64,000 nt of DNA from Tanypteryx hageni. Taxonomy: Eukaryota > Arthropoda > Insecta > Odonata > Petaluridae. Below, in pieces: positions 24,990-36,894 of this stretch (its first letter is position 1; the number at the start of each line of letters is the position of its first letter). The notes beneath the pieces were generated by a model that saw only the letters and a list, made by a program, of their open reading frames with translations, had not been told where the DNA came from and did no database searches. The stretch lies in assembly GCA_028673005.1 (NCBI GenBank), contig CM054113.1, positions 207,133,504-207,197,503 on the forward strand. Direction: 5' to 3'. The position numbers and the translations under genes were made by a program.

Positions 24990-26901
24990 CAGGAGACTCT
25001 CGGTTAACGACGATTCGATGTTACGACCAAACCAAGACCAATTATTTTTCAAAGTCGCCTTACGACGTCACAGTCGTTACTTACGACCAATAAAAATGTT
25101 ATACAATACGTAGCAAAGATCGATCATTAAATTAAGATTAAGAATACAAAAATAATTATTTATCGAAATCTAAAAATTATGTATGAAAGTTAAATAAAGC
25201 AGTCAGAAATGACAAAAAATTGAGCATATTAATAATTGTAATTTTAACTTCACGCTTCTCTAATGAGGCTTTTATTTCAAACGGAATATTACAATCCAAA
25301 ATTGAATCACTTCATCGAAATGAATTACATTTATAGAGAATAAACAATGACGAAAGACGAATATTTAAGAAACAATTATTATCCAACGAAAACTAAAAGC
25401 AACAAAAATAAGTACAATATACTAGATATAAATGATGAAACACTTGCTAAAATAAATTACGTAAAATAACCCGAGAAAATCTAGGGACTTAACTTACAAT
25501 TTGCGCTGATCGAAGGTTCTAAGCACTATTGAAATAAGTTTATTTCCGTTAACATAAGAAAATAGTAAACATTTACTAATAGATAAGTGGAATTTTAACA
25601 ATGTTCTTTCGCACGTCAATGTTTATTTCACGTTTCTCTTAAAACGTGATAAAATTTTGGTTCGTAAAGTAACCTACAACCTTCCTCGAGACAAAAAGTT
25701 ATATCCTGCCAAGGTTAATTGCATTTTCTCAAACGGTGTCGAAATGTATAAAGAACAAGCAAACAAACTTTCGACAAAAATATTTATATAGAAGATAAAA
25801 GGCACCGTGTGTCAATCTAGCACTCACAATGGGATGTATCCACATCTGTCCCTTTTTACGTTTTTCTACATTAAAGCGATTCAAGCTGCAGCTAGAAGCG
25901 CGATTTACTCTTCCAATTCTGACATGTTTCTTTCACAGCTCACTAAAACTTATCTCTAGCGATGAAGTGGATTCAAACTCTGAAGTTGGTATGCATGAGC
26001 ATAGGGGATTTCTTAGGAGTAAGCTGACTCAGTCTCGCTCAACAGAGCTGCAAAGAAGTTTACTTGTATTTGCTTGCCCAAGTTAGCCGCTCAAGAGAGC
26101 CAAGTGTGAACGGGGCTTTAGATACCAGCCACTTGCCAGTTCACTACCACGTTACTTCGGTGGGCGGCCCTGCCTAAGGTTTAAATTGAGTTTTATTTAT
26201 CCCCTCTGTATTGCGTGATTCTAGTCTTAGTCAGCGTGCCTCAGCCACTCCTTCAGCCATTAATCTAATAGTATCTTCCTAGCTTTGCTCTGTCAGTTTT
26301 TTTGTGTAATTTTTTTTTTATCCTTCGGAATTATGTCTCAAAAGCAACAATCTGAGTCAACTGCAGCTGGTGCTTCTAAGAGAAATAAGCAAATAACTTT
26401 GGAGTAGAAAGTTGACATAATAAAAAGGCATGAAAGAAGAGAGACGCCGGCTGCAAAATTTAAATGTTTTTAGGTTGTCTTATAAAAATACATTGTTCGT
26501 TAGTTAATGAAGGTTAATTCTTTATTTCAATAACAACATTTAGGTGAAAAAGCTTTATTTACATTTTATTTTACTGTACTGAACTATTCTTTTGATATAG
26601 TAAATACTATAAGGATCAGATGTGCATTAAACCGTATATAACGATTTGGTAAGTGTTTAATTATATTGTTTTAGGCTAATGTAGGTAAATTCTTTATTTC
26701 ATTCAAACATTTGGGTGAAAAGCATCTCTCTATATTTTATTTTACTATACTATTTTTGGTATTTAGTAGGCACTGTAAGGACCAAATGTGTGTTAAACCA
26801 TACGTAACAATCGCTAGTGATGTAAGATTCTGTTAACGAACCAAATTCGGTTAACGACCATTCGCAGGAACGGATCGTCGTCGTTAACCGAGGGTCGCCT
26901 G
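24990..26901 (+). mobile_element. pogo/Tigger element, internally deleted (copy B)
   Basis: The terminal inverted repeats are about 23 bp with two mismatches: CAGGAGACTCTCGGTTAACG at the left, and inward from the right CAGGCGACCCTCGGTTAACG. TA flanks both sides. These are typical pogo/Tigger termini. Only the first 40-odd codons of a transposase remain (26333). Two tandem segments follow the deletion, at about 26500-26655 and 26674-26815, alike at AATTCTTTATTTCA and in the run of TTTTATTTTACT. Confidence 0.75.
26333..26475 (+). pseudogene. Tigger transposase N-terminal remnant
   Basis: From ATG at 26333 it reads MSQKQQSESTAAGASKRNK, then QITLE, a TAG stop, and KVDIIKRHERRETPAAKF. That is the start of the CENP-B/pogo-type helix-turn-helix that binds the element ends; the usual form is ITLEEKVDIIKR, so the stop probably replaced one Glu codon. 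The rest of the DNA-binding domain and the whole DDE catalytic domain are deleted. Confidence 0.7.
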
Positions 26902-27550
26902 TAGATCAGTTTAAATCTTTCAAGATTTATGATTGATTTTTAAGTAAAAATGAATCGCCTTCAACATGGCAATTGCTCTTATTACGGAAGGTCAATTTGC
27001 TACAGGCACAAACACAAACCATGTATTTTTCTACCCGCTGTTTCGATATTTTTGCATATATTTGTAAGGTATTTAACGTTTTATATCGCATTTTCTCGCG
27101 AAATAACGAGTACTGAATTACAACTACATTTACATAGACATACATATCATCTACGAAGCAGACGATTAATATCATGACTGAAACAAATCTATGAGCTATT
27201 GCTGCACATATAACTACTATAGATTAAAATTTAATCTAATGAGATTTTCATGCATTTAAATTAATTCTGCTGTCGTGAAAAGTTAATTATCAGAAGGAAA
27301 ATCCTTGCCACCTTATCTACTCCTAAACTTAGAGAAGCAAAACGTTGCGAACCTTGGTCCCCGTTTACACGTTCCTGTTTTCGTGCCTGAAAACAGGCGC
27401 CTGACGTTCGGCGCATGCGCACAAGCGAATTCCCCCGAAAAAAGGCACTAGGAACGAGGCGGACGCGACTTCCGATTCCAAGCCTAATTCCAAGGTTGAG
27501 AACTACCACCTGACACAGGTGACGTCTTTGTTGCGCGTCGCGTTAAGGGG

Positions 27551-29199
27551 TCTAGGAAAATTCACCGCCATCAATTTATCGCCAGCAATTCAACGCCGCG
27601 GAAAATTCACCGATAGAAATTCATCGCCACGTAAAATTCACCGCCAGCAATTCCACACCAAGGAAAATTCATCGCCATGGGAAATTTATCGCCTTGTATG
27701 GATCATGTTGTTAACAAAGGCTGTATTAAAAATGCGTGTGTGGGGTCTACGTCGACAAAAGACTATAAGGGCAAATAATCCAACTATAGCTGTTTTACTA
27801 AACACGTTTCATTTTTTTGACCGGGGACGAAATGGAAGTTATCCACATTTACAAGTAATATGCCAATTGTTTATGACAACCCAATGAGAATTTTTAAAAT
27901 AATGATATGCAGAAAAAGTTAACAAAGAGTAAGGGAGGGGGGAAAGGGAGGAAGATGTAATAAAGAAATGGAGAAGTGCGTAGAGGGAGGAGGAAGGGGG
28001 GAAGGTGTAAGAAATTATAATGAAACATAGGTAATATTGATATCAATCAACTAGGAATCAAATATAGGCTACATTGATATCTATCAACTAGGAATTTAAC
28101 AACAATTAAGAGTATGAAGAGAAAAAAAAAAGGAAAAATAATGGTGAGGGGGTCAGAGGGGGGAGGCAGGTGGGGGGGGGGGAAAGAAAGTATGATCAAA
28201 TATAGGCAACATTGATATCTATCAACTAGGATTTTAACAACAATTAAGAGTATGAAGAGAAAAAAAAAGGAAAAATAATGGTGAGGGGGTCAGAGGGGGG
28301 AGGCAGGTGGGGGGGGGGAAAGAAAGTATGATCAAATATAGGCAACATTGATATCTATCAACTAGGAATTTAACAACAATTAAGAGTATGGAGAGAAAAA
28401 AAAAAGGAAAAATAATGGTGAGGGGGTCAGAGGGGGGAGGCAGGTGGGGGGAGAAAGAAAGTATGATCAAATATAGGCAATATTGATATCTATCAAATAG
28501 GAATGTAACAACAATTAAGAGTCTGCAGGAAAAGAAGGATATAAAAGTGGTGTAGGGGATAAAGAGGATATGAAGGGGAATGTAATGAAGGACGTTATTT
28601 TTGTCGACTCAATTGTAACTAAACAACATTAGGAAATCTATATTTTGCTTTCCATGACCCTTGTTTGAAAAATGTTAGAGGAACAAGCATTATAAATTCT
28701 GTCTAGATATTCTTGTATTTAAATATCAACAAATACATTTTTTTTTAATTTCCCGAATAAAATTTCGAGCACTTCCATTTGTTCCCTTAAAAATCGAGAA
28801 TTGCGAATACCATTTAAAAATTTTTTTTTCTTTTTACTTTCATGAAAAAATCCACTTAGAGATTTCAACGAAAATACACGATTTAGTATTTTTTGCACAC
28901 GAACAACGTTTGCTTAAAATAGTTTATAGTTTTGGCTGAATAACTTAAAGATTAATTATGCTTTAAATTTTAAAGCAACAATTAACCGACAAGAATAATA
29001 GTTGGATTATTTACCCTTATATTCTTCCGTCGGTGTAGAGTCCGCACACGCACAGCCTTTGTTAACAACATGATCCATATAAGGCGATAAATTTCCCATG
29101 GCGACGAATTTTACGTGGCGGTGAATTTTCCTTGACGATGAATTGCTGGCGGTGAATTTTCTGTGGCGATGAATTGCTGGCGGTGAACTTTCCGGATAC
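27551..29199. mobile_element. fold-back-like element with 12-bp TSD
   Basis: CGCGTTAAGGGG occurs exactly at 27539-27550 and 29200-29211. The 1.65-kb element between begins with a series of short direct words (AAAATTCACCGCCA, CAATTCATCGCCA, GGGAAATTTATCGCC) and ends with their reverse complements. The inverted arms run for about 230 bp (27551-27785 and 28985-29199). Inverted arms made of short tandem units are a fold-back trait. A 9-12-bp TSD would also fit Mutator-like elements. No transposase seen. Confidence 0.7.
28020..28545. repeat. ~136-bp tandem array, about 3.5 copies
   Basis: ATCAAATATAGGC starts units at 28057, 28195, 28331 and 28466 (spacings 138, 136, 135). Each unit has TTGATATCTATCAACTAGGA, then AACAACAATTAAGAGTATG, an A-run, GGTGAGGGGGTCAGAGG and a G-run. 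Length differences lie mainly in the A and G runs. The array is inside the fold-back element. The short ORFs across it are artefacts. Confidence 0.85.
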
Positions 29200-29349
29200 C
29201 GCGTTAAGGGGATCTCCCGCGAGGAGATTTTTTCAGGAGAGTTTATCTCTTGAAACAAAAACTGCAGTCTCTTCACCGTATTGATCGAGACTGGTGAATT
29301 ATTTTTACCTGTACGTATGTATGTATGTATATGTGTGTGTGTGTTAATA

Positions 29350-29523
29350 TTAATGTTAATAGATTTATACCAACAAAACATTTGCTTGTACGATACAAGA
29401 AACAGGGATTACCACAACCGCCTAAAGAGAGATGCAATACTGCAGGCAATTTGTGTTGAATTGGAAAAGTTTAGAGCTGATAAAACTATCGCAGAGATCA
29501 AAGTAAAAGCGAAAACAACTTAA
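29350..29523 (+). pseudogene. MADF-domain protein fragment (Harbinger accessory ORF)
   Basis: The frame reads LMLIDLYQQNICLYDTRNRD, then YHNRLKRDAILQAICVEL and ends KTIAEIKVKAKTT before TAA. The pattern Leu-Ile-x-Leu ... Leu-Tyr-Asp ... Asp-Tyr-x-Asn-Arg is that of MADF (Myb/SANT-like) DNA-binding domains, which Harbinger elements encode beside the transposase. It stops after the domain, where longer versions continue, so it is probably truncated. A (GT)n/(GTAT)n microsatellite lies just upstream at 29313-29345 and may have destroyed the start. Confidence 0.55.
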
Positions 29524-29624
29524 AAGCTTGTTATCAGAATATTCCGTCATTGTTAATTAATTTTTATACGCATTTGCGTCTTCCAATAGTAATTCTTTGT
29601 TCAAAAAAACGAAAACTGCTTCGC

Positions 29625-29735
29625 TCATCCCCTATGCATTTCCAAGAGCGGACTTTTCTTTTTACTGTTAGACACAGCTAATAAAACAGCTCCTACAGCA
29701 GCAGCCAAAAAGGCAGCTTTTCTTTCTGAATCCAT
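29625..29735 (-). pseudogene. possible Harbinger transposase N-terminus
   Basis: A 37-codon frame begins MDSERKAAFLAAAVGAVLLA and ends at TGA. Position (facing the MADF ORF, near the right terminus) and the alanine/leucine-rich start fit the N-terminus of a Harbinger nuclease, whose catalytic part would have been lost. The sequence alone is too short for a firm call. Confidence 0.3.
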
Positions 29736-29829
29736 CTTACTACGTACGCTACCGCAGGCAGACTAATCAGCCAGGCGCCTGTTTTCAGACACGAAAACGG
29801 AAACGTGTAAACGGGGACTTAGCGTCGAA

Positions 29830-31218
29830 ACACTCCAATTTACTGGGCTGAAAACAAAACAGAAATAGAATGTTTCTGCAAAAATGGATGTGTGGTTCAC
29901 AAAGTTAATTCAACCAAAACTTTAATGAAAAACTTTCACTGTAAATGCGCCTTTTTTCTCCGCAATGAAAACAAATGGCTATGATGGTAAAACCTGTGCT
30001 TTTTTCGTATTTTTCCAAATCCGCCTCTGCGACCTACGGTTACTAATCCCGATCCCCGCTCCACTCGGAGTTCTCAGGCCTTTAAGGGCAAGCCATATGC
30101 CACTTCCTTCGTATCTATTTAAGTATCCATCACACATTGATAATTTTTTCTCTCAAATACTTCCCGCGAGTATAGAGTAGTTGCAGCATTTATATCGGAA
30201 TTTAACGGTTTAATTTTAGTGACGTCATCGACGCAAATAGGATATCACCCCTTTGTAATAAGACAGAACGCATAATTGCTAAATAAACAAAAGCCTCTGA
30301 CTATTAAATCCTTGGAAAAACCTGAAAAGGTCTCGTGAATCGATTAGCTCACGCAAGGGAAAATAAGTTTAACCAAAAATCGAAAAGAAACGAGACGTTT
30401 TGCAATTAAATAATCACTAGTCTGTCCGTTGCAGCGTTGTTTGTAATTTGGAGATAGGAAAATAACTAAAAACATTAATTTTTCACGGGTAATATTTATC
30501 ATTTAAGAAATAAAATTAAAAGAACCCTATTTAATTTTAATATTATAATAATGGACTCGTTATAAAATAGCTATATAGGTAGTTTGCTATTTCTTCTTGC
30601 TTCAGGGCATAAAATGCGATTTTTTTAAACTCTCCTCCTCGCTCCCTTTCCTCTTATTTGTCATTTAAAAGCACTACACTATATAAAAGCATTTAACTCG
30701 TCCCCATAGTATCAGGATATCTCATTGTTAAGAAATCTTGAAAAATTCCACTTTTATCTGGCATCAAACGAATTTTTAATTCGGCACGGATTTAGATTCT
30801 CTCTTCGATAAAAATATTCTTAGCTCTTTCACGCTGTTCAAGCCTCAATTTTTTTTAAATATTCATTCTGACTTATTTGAAAAGCAATGTTATGGAAATA
30901 AATGGCGACAATATTTTTCTTATGGACAAAGTCTTATTTAAAAATATGAATTAGGTACTTCACAACTATTCCACACTTCACGGTTTTCAGATTTTTCCCG
31001 AGGATTTTACGTTTATATCTACGTACTTGCCTCTTTTCAGATCCTCATCTATTCCGAATATACCACTTCCGCACAAATGTGACACATGCATGCAGCTACG
31101 CTACAAAATCTATACATAAGATTCCATCCACTGCACATATTATATTTTCAAAAATAAGAGCCAAATAAAGGAACTTCGATATTTTAAACACTTGTTTAAT
31201 AATTTAAAGATTTTAATG
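29830..31218. other. unannotated 1.4 kb
   Basis: AT-rich, frequent stops. No repeat boundary or gene seen. A 71-codon plus ORF at 29965-30180 has no support. Confidence 0.4.
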
Positions 31219-31458
31219 GACATCTTATTTAAAAGTTCGCTCTTCTTTCTTCCACCTCTCATTACTCTTTCCTCAAGATCCTTGAGATTGACTGCTGAAC
31301 CGATAGTTAGCATTTGACCAATTACTTTTCGGATCAGGTGCTTTTCTTAACTTCAAGGGTACTCTATCCAGCACTCGTTTCGCTCGAATGGCTCCTGATG
31401 ACGCACGTTCCTCTTTGGCAATTTGGTCGACGAGATTCCAAGCTCCTTTCTCGTCTAA
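31219..31458 (-). pseudogene. coding-like block in two frames, unknown
   Basis: On the minus strand from 31458, one frame reads LDEKGAWNLVDQIAKEERAS and then GAIRAKRVLDRVPLKLRKAP. After a change of frame near 31325 the next reads GQMLTIGSAVNLKDLEERVM and continues to NKM at about 31219. Both have mixed charged and aliphatic residues and no low complexity, as in real coding sequence. I do not recognise the protein. The frame change could be a frameshift in a pseudogene, or an intron: a CTAAC-type branch word and CAG are present, but the gap (about 31 bases) is too short for a normal intron. No promoter or start is evident. Confidence 0.25.
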
Positions 31459-31459
31459 G

Positions 31460-34400
31460 CTGACGCCTCATCCAAATCATGGTGAAATGCCTGTTAGCTT
31501 CTCTCAATTGTCTTTCAGTAGATAATTTGTTCGCATTAATCACCAAGAGCAAAAAGTTTGTCCGTTATTATTTAAGTCGATGCTTGATTACTTTCATCTG
31601 GAGGTTCGTGAATTTTTAAAAGAGCGTGTTTGACTGTATGCTCATCTGATTCTCCTGCGATAATCTTATATAAGTTTACGTATGATTAAATGTGGCATTT
31701 TATTCAGCTGACACAACTTCTTTCTCAATTTATAGAGCGGACGCATGACTATCCCCATGAATTGATATGCATATATTGATAATTGTTTTGTTTGATTGTG
31801 CTAAATAGAAAATATCTTTCACGATGCAATGATTAACGATTAACAATTTGCTCAAAAGTTTGAAAGCGATGATCAATTTAAAAGTTACAGATGTGGAAAT
31901 TTAACCTACCTGATTCGTTTCAAAAAATTTTACGTTACGAGCTATCGGAAAGGGTAGTGACTGCATACTAGACGTAAGAAATATCTTTCGACAGGTTCTA
32001 TCGATCTGCAATTGACGGTGTAAAACTAAAGGGGCCCAGAGACGAACATTTCTCCATCATCTCCCAGGACTTCGTTATCGATTACTTTACCTCCCAATGG
32101 CAAGGAGAATACTCGTGACGTCTCATGATTTGGCGGGATATTTTGGCATTTCTAAGCACAGTTTTCTTTGAGACGTGGTAGTGTTCGAATGTGCAGATGA
32201 AAGTTTCCGTCAAGAGGTCTCCACTTCGAAGTGAAGGCGACGCAGTCCCTCAAGATACTGAGTAATTTATGCGGCAGCAGTAAATAATTAGAAATTTATT
32301 CTGCGATGTAGAAATTTTGAGAGTTCTATTTGAAAAATTGCTATTTTTGTTAATTTTAGAGAAAACTTTTTAAAATGATAGAACTCGCCATATTGCTTAT
32401 AGAATTTTTAATTCTCGTGAAAGCAAAAGCATGCTCGCGACGGGAAATAAAAAGAATCACAGTACAAGCTTTTTAAAAATTGTCACTTGTGATAAGTCTA
32501 TTTGAGATACACTTCTTTTCCGTATCAAATCATTAACGATGAGTTCCGTTTCTTTTCCTATTCCAGGTGAATTGTGAATTCCACCCATTTCTTCGGGCAA
32601 CCAGAAAAGGTATTAATTTCCAAGCTCAACCTTGCAAACCCTTTGTGAAATGATTTGGTCATTCTGTGATGAAGTGCTGCGTGTGTTTGAGGAATTTCTC
32701 TCGTTGCGATGAAGACACCTCCCACCGCTGGAAGATTTACACCGCAGTAAAGGTAGGGAGACGTCGGTTATTGGGAACAGAGAGCTCTTCGATTCCCCAG
32801 CTTCGGTTGAATAGCGCACCTACTGACCCAGGCAAAGTGATAGTTATTGTACCCAGATTTACACTTAGGATATGGCGTAATTAGAGATTGGAGTAGATTA
32901 AAGTGAACGCAAATCTTTAGATACAAAAGAACAGATGAAAGATTGTTATAAACTACCAGTGCAATGCTCAAAATAAATTCATCCTTTTACCGACCCAATT
33001 CTATTGGAAGACGCCAGTTTTCATAGTGACTACCACGTTAGCAACTATGAAAAGTCCGCTGGAACAAATGCGCGAGCAAAGTGTTTACTTAAATTTTTCA
33101 TTATAGACGGGTAATTCCTGTGAAGGAACTCGAAAGCTTAATAATAACTATGGTTTCAGAATATGATATTGAATTGGCAAGTGCGACTATAAGTTTATCC
33201 GGTTTGCACAATAAATCTTTTTTGAAGCTTAATCGGGGATTTTAATTTTGAATCTGGTTTACATAATGTAAACTAACTAGAAATTTGACTCACAAGTTTA
33301 ACTGTTTCCTTTACGTGATCCTATATCCTTGAGATGCATTTATCATGCATCGTTTACCATTTGATTTGAGCTGTCTAAATTTTAGTCATGGTTGGAGAAC
33401 AATTTTGCTGCAGTGTAATGCGTATTATGGTAAAGATGAAGTCGCTACTCTGACTCGTTCGATGAGTTGGGGTTCGTTCCCTCCCTATACCATTTTTGCG
33501 AAGTTTCATGTAAATACATGTAATTTCGGCATGCTAGTTTCTAACTCTTGTCATTTTTCCGCCCTTCATCCTCCAAAGCTATACCGCATTTGCTGGTGTT
33601 GGTTGGTTTAAATGCAACACAATTTTTTGTTTTTCAAAAGTGAATGTAGTTAATAAAAACATTTTATGAGAATTCTTCCTTTCAGAGCAATATAAATATT
33701 ATCTGCGTTGTGATGTTTTGCGATTACCATCAAAATAAAAATTACACGATTTCTCATATCGACGTTGAAGCGATCCACGTAGCAAGAATCCATTTCGGCT
33801 TCGACTTTGGCTACTGATCGGCCATTGAAGTCTAAATATGTATTTTCATCTTGCCTACTTCGAAAGAATAAATTAAGCAGCCCGCAGAAGTATTTTTTTC
33901 TAAACGATTAGTGTAGATTTTATCGTCTAGTAAAAGTATTAATGACATACATGGGCTTATGTTTTTAAATTTGAAAAGAAACTTTCCTGAATGCTTTAAA
34001 ATGCTCACTCTCTTCATTTTTTATTGGTACTCACTCGATTTAACCTCACTAAGAGGACGTGGGACATATCCATCATACAGCCATATGCTGATTCCTTTAA
34101 ATCGTTAGAAGCACGCAGTAAATATGTGTAAAGTTTTCTGATAATTAAAGAGAAATGATGAAATCTTTGAGCTGCAATTTTGGCATTCAATTTATATATT
34201 TATGTTAACAGCAGATTGCCATCAGATTTTTTTTTAAACTCTAACAAATTATTCCTTCAAGTTTCGAAAAATCTGCAAATGTAATGCGCTTGTTTAATAC
34301 TTTAATTTTTGACTACTCAACAATAATTAACAATGAAGCGTAAAATAAAAACGCTGTTTAAGTATTAAAAATTTAGTGATCTGGAGTCTAGATATAAAAA

Positions 34401-35912
34401 ACGGTCGTTATTTCAATACACCAATGACTGCGTAGTTCGCTCTTATCTCGCTAGAGGCACTGTAACCTTTTGAAGGCAGAGATAGTAAGGTATAGTTTGA
34501 AACAAATTAAAAATTTAATAGCAAAAATGTAGCCTTACAATTTTTTAAATCTTTAGTCGCCAGATAAACGCAAGTAATGATGATTCTTTAACTCTTTTTT
34601 ACGATTTTTCTGTATTTGGACTATTGACTTATTTCTCAACGCAATTTACAAAATGATATCGAATGTGTATTTTTATTAGTATATATGTATGTACCAGAAT
34701 GAGAAAATACTTTTTAATTTAAAGTAGCTTTTTGGTTGGACCGAGACGAACCGATAGCAAAAGTTGGCTCTGAGTTTAGCCATGATCGTTTTAAAAAAAT
34801 TGAGAACTGAAACACGAACCAAATTTCATTTCCTGCGACAAAACTGAAAAACTGCGACGCGCCTATAAGAATATTGCGCCGAAGTGGGGTATTTTTATCT
34901 ATATTTGACTGAGTTTAAATCACGTTCATTCTTTCACGTCAAAGTGCTAGAAAAGGATTCTCTTCGAGTAAAATACAGATCGTAATAAAAGGAGGATAGG
35001 ACTAGAAGGCACGTTTTTATGGAGGTCTTTCTGTTGATTCGGTTGCTAACGGCAGCAGTCAATCGCTCAGTAACTGGGAAACGGTTTTCCTACTCAAGAC
35101 ATTCCAATTCCCAACAAGAGAAAGTCTCTTTAAAAAAACAAAACTTTCCAAATATCCTTTAAAACCTGCAGCGGATATTTTAGAGAATTGTTTTATCGTA
35201 TTAAAAATAATTGCTGAAAAGGCAAGTAAATCCTCTTAAATGAGCACATTTTGGAGGATTAAACTTGTTTCCTGAACGGATTCAAGAAGGTTATGAGACA
35301 TGGAATAAAAGAAAGCATAAAATGTATAACACAATTTACAACACCAACGATAAAATTTGGCCATCTAAGAATTAAATTTTTCAGACAAAATTTTTGACTT
35401 TGCTACCAAAACGGTTTTAAAAAACTAATAGAATATAACCTTAAGCAATGAGAATTTTTTTTTTAAAATACACGCAATATATAAATATAATACATAGTTG
35501 TGTTATCCTTAAACGCCCAAGGGTTATGATAAATATACACAGGGGCGTACTGATAGGCCCCGCAACCCCCACAATGCGGGGGGGAGGGGGGCGAGATTTA
35601 GAAGGCCCCCAATCATTCAAACCATACTGACGAAGGCGTCTGACACCTGCTTTAAGACCCCGAAAAATATAATTGCGACTTCTACAATACGACATTATAA
35701 CGCTGAGAAGAGGCGTTTCCCGGTACGAAAACCAGCGCAAGGTATAAGCTACGATTATATGCCTTTAGACGTCTCTCGCATTTATGCCAATGTATTTTCT
35801 CATGTATCAACACTTCCTGGGTGTTACATATAGCTAGGGAAGATTATTGTACTTACTTATGTATATTGTATTTATTTGTTAAGTGAAGAATGAGTTCTGC
35901 GTACTGTTCAGG
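31460..35912. other. unannotated 4.4 kb
   Basis: No gene that I can support. A good acceptor (TTTCTTTTCCTATTCCAG, ending 32566) with a following GT donor after about 43 bases is noted as a possible microexon only. G-rich run at 35575-35592 with GGCCCC words nearby looks like an interspersed repeat fragment. Otherwise AT-rich. Confidence 0.4.
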
Positions 35913-35920
35913 CTCTAAAG

Positions 35921-36197
35921 CAGTGGTGCCAAACTATGGCCCGTGAAGGAATTTTGTGTGGCCCGCGAAGCTTAGCGAAAAAGCAATTCGAAAAATTTAA
36001 CTCACAAATTCATACATTTTTTGAAATTTTTTATAATAAAACTTTAAATATTGAAATGTTAGCCATGAAAACCCTCAGAATACATAGAAAACTTCCGATT
36101 TAAACTCTAATCCGGTCAGCAGAAAAATTGGCAACTTCCAATGCGGAATTCGCAACAACTGATGTGGACCGCCATTAGAAAATTTTGGACACCACTG
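35921..36197. mobile_element. 277-bp hAT MITE, perfect 8-bp TSD
   Basis: Left end CAGTGGTGCCAAACTATGGC; the right end reads inward CAGTGGTGTCCAAAATTTTC. Exact CTCTAAAG flanks it at 35913-35920 and 36198-36205, fitting nTnnnnAn. The CAGTGGTG terminus is common in hAT families. The AT-rich interior codes for nothing. Confidence 0.85.
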
Positions 36198-36364
36198 CTC
36201 TAAAGGATGACGACTTCAATTACCGGTCGGTCAGGTAGTCACTACTTTAAGCCTCCAATGTCATCATGAAGTAAGTTTTTGTTTTCATATATAGGTATGT
36301 GGACGAGCTGTCGAGACGCGTAAATAGCACGTAAAAAGTAAAAATTTCTTAAATAAAAAATCTT

Positions 36365-36705
36365 AAGTAAACATTGATCGTACCCTCTCCCCCAAGTCAG
36401 CAAACGTCAGCTTTTCCTAGAACCTCCCTCCCCCTAAGGGGGATTATTCACAGACGCCAGAGGCTTAGCTCCTACGCCTGGAAATTTTGCCAGTGTCCAA
36501 TGCCCCATGTGAAAAGCGGTTCTTTGAAGTGCACCGACATCGTACGAAACTACACGGGATCGACGGCTTCACTTCCTCTCCAAAGGAATACTTGTCATAT
36601 TTTTAGCCGTAAAATATCATCGACCTCGGCCGAGAATCGAATCCGCAATACTTGAAACCATTGACGAGTATTTCAACCACTGATCCACCGGTGTCTACCG
36701 ATAAT
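36365..36705 (-). repeat. tRNA-derived SINE
   Basis: On the minus strand an A box TGGATCAGTGGTT (36675-36687) precedes a B box GGATTCGATTCTC (36632-36644) by about 31 bases, the tRNA spacing. A non-tRNA body with GAAGTGAAGCCGTCGATCCC follows. The far end is uncertain. The 93-codon plus-strand ORF across it is antisense to the SINE and not a gene. Confidence 0.6.
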
Positions 36706-36894
36706 TGTAAGCTAATGTCATTGAGTAATGTATGTTTTATTTTTCTTGTACCTCTATGGCACTATAAAGATTGTTATGCGTAATATAATATTTTTAACCC
36801 ATTTCTCCAAATGGATTAAATTTAATAAAAGAAACAGACTTATTATTAAAATGTTTAATGATTTCATACTTCTCAAAATATCAGTAGGGTATGT

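Larger units (their letters stand above)
27357..29818. mobile_element. PIF/Harbinger-like element, split by a nested element
   Basis: Long inverted termini of about 47 bp at 27357 and 29818 begin GTCCCCGTTTACACGTT and include TGAAAACAGGCGCCTG at both ends. The flanking bases are TTG at the left and TTA at the right, a near match to the TTA/TWA target of Harbinger. Inside are a MADF-type domain ORF (plus strand) and a small ORF facing it (minus strand), matching the usual two-gene Harbinger plan. Only about 0.8 kb of this element remains; 27551-29199 is a later insertion. Confidence 0.6.

Noticed and set aside
27519..27887. 122-codon plus-strand ORF
   Set aside because: Mostly a reading of the AATTCACCGCC arm repeats of the fold-back element.
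28020..28545. ORFs such as 28234-28470 in the tandem array
   Set aside because: They repeat with the array unit and reflect G- and A-runs, not a protein.
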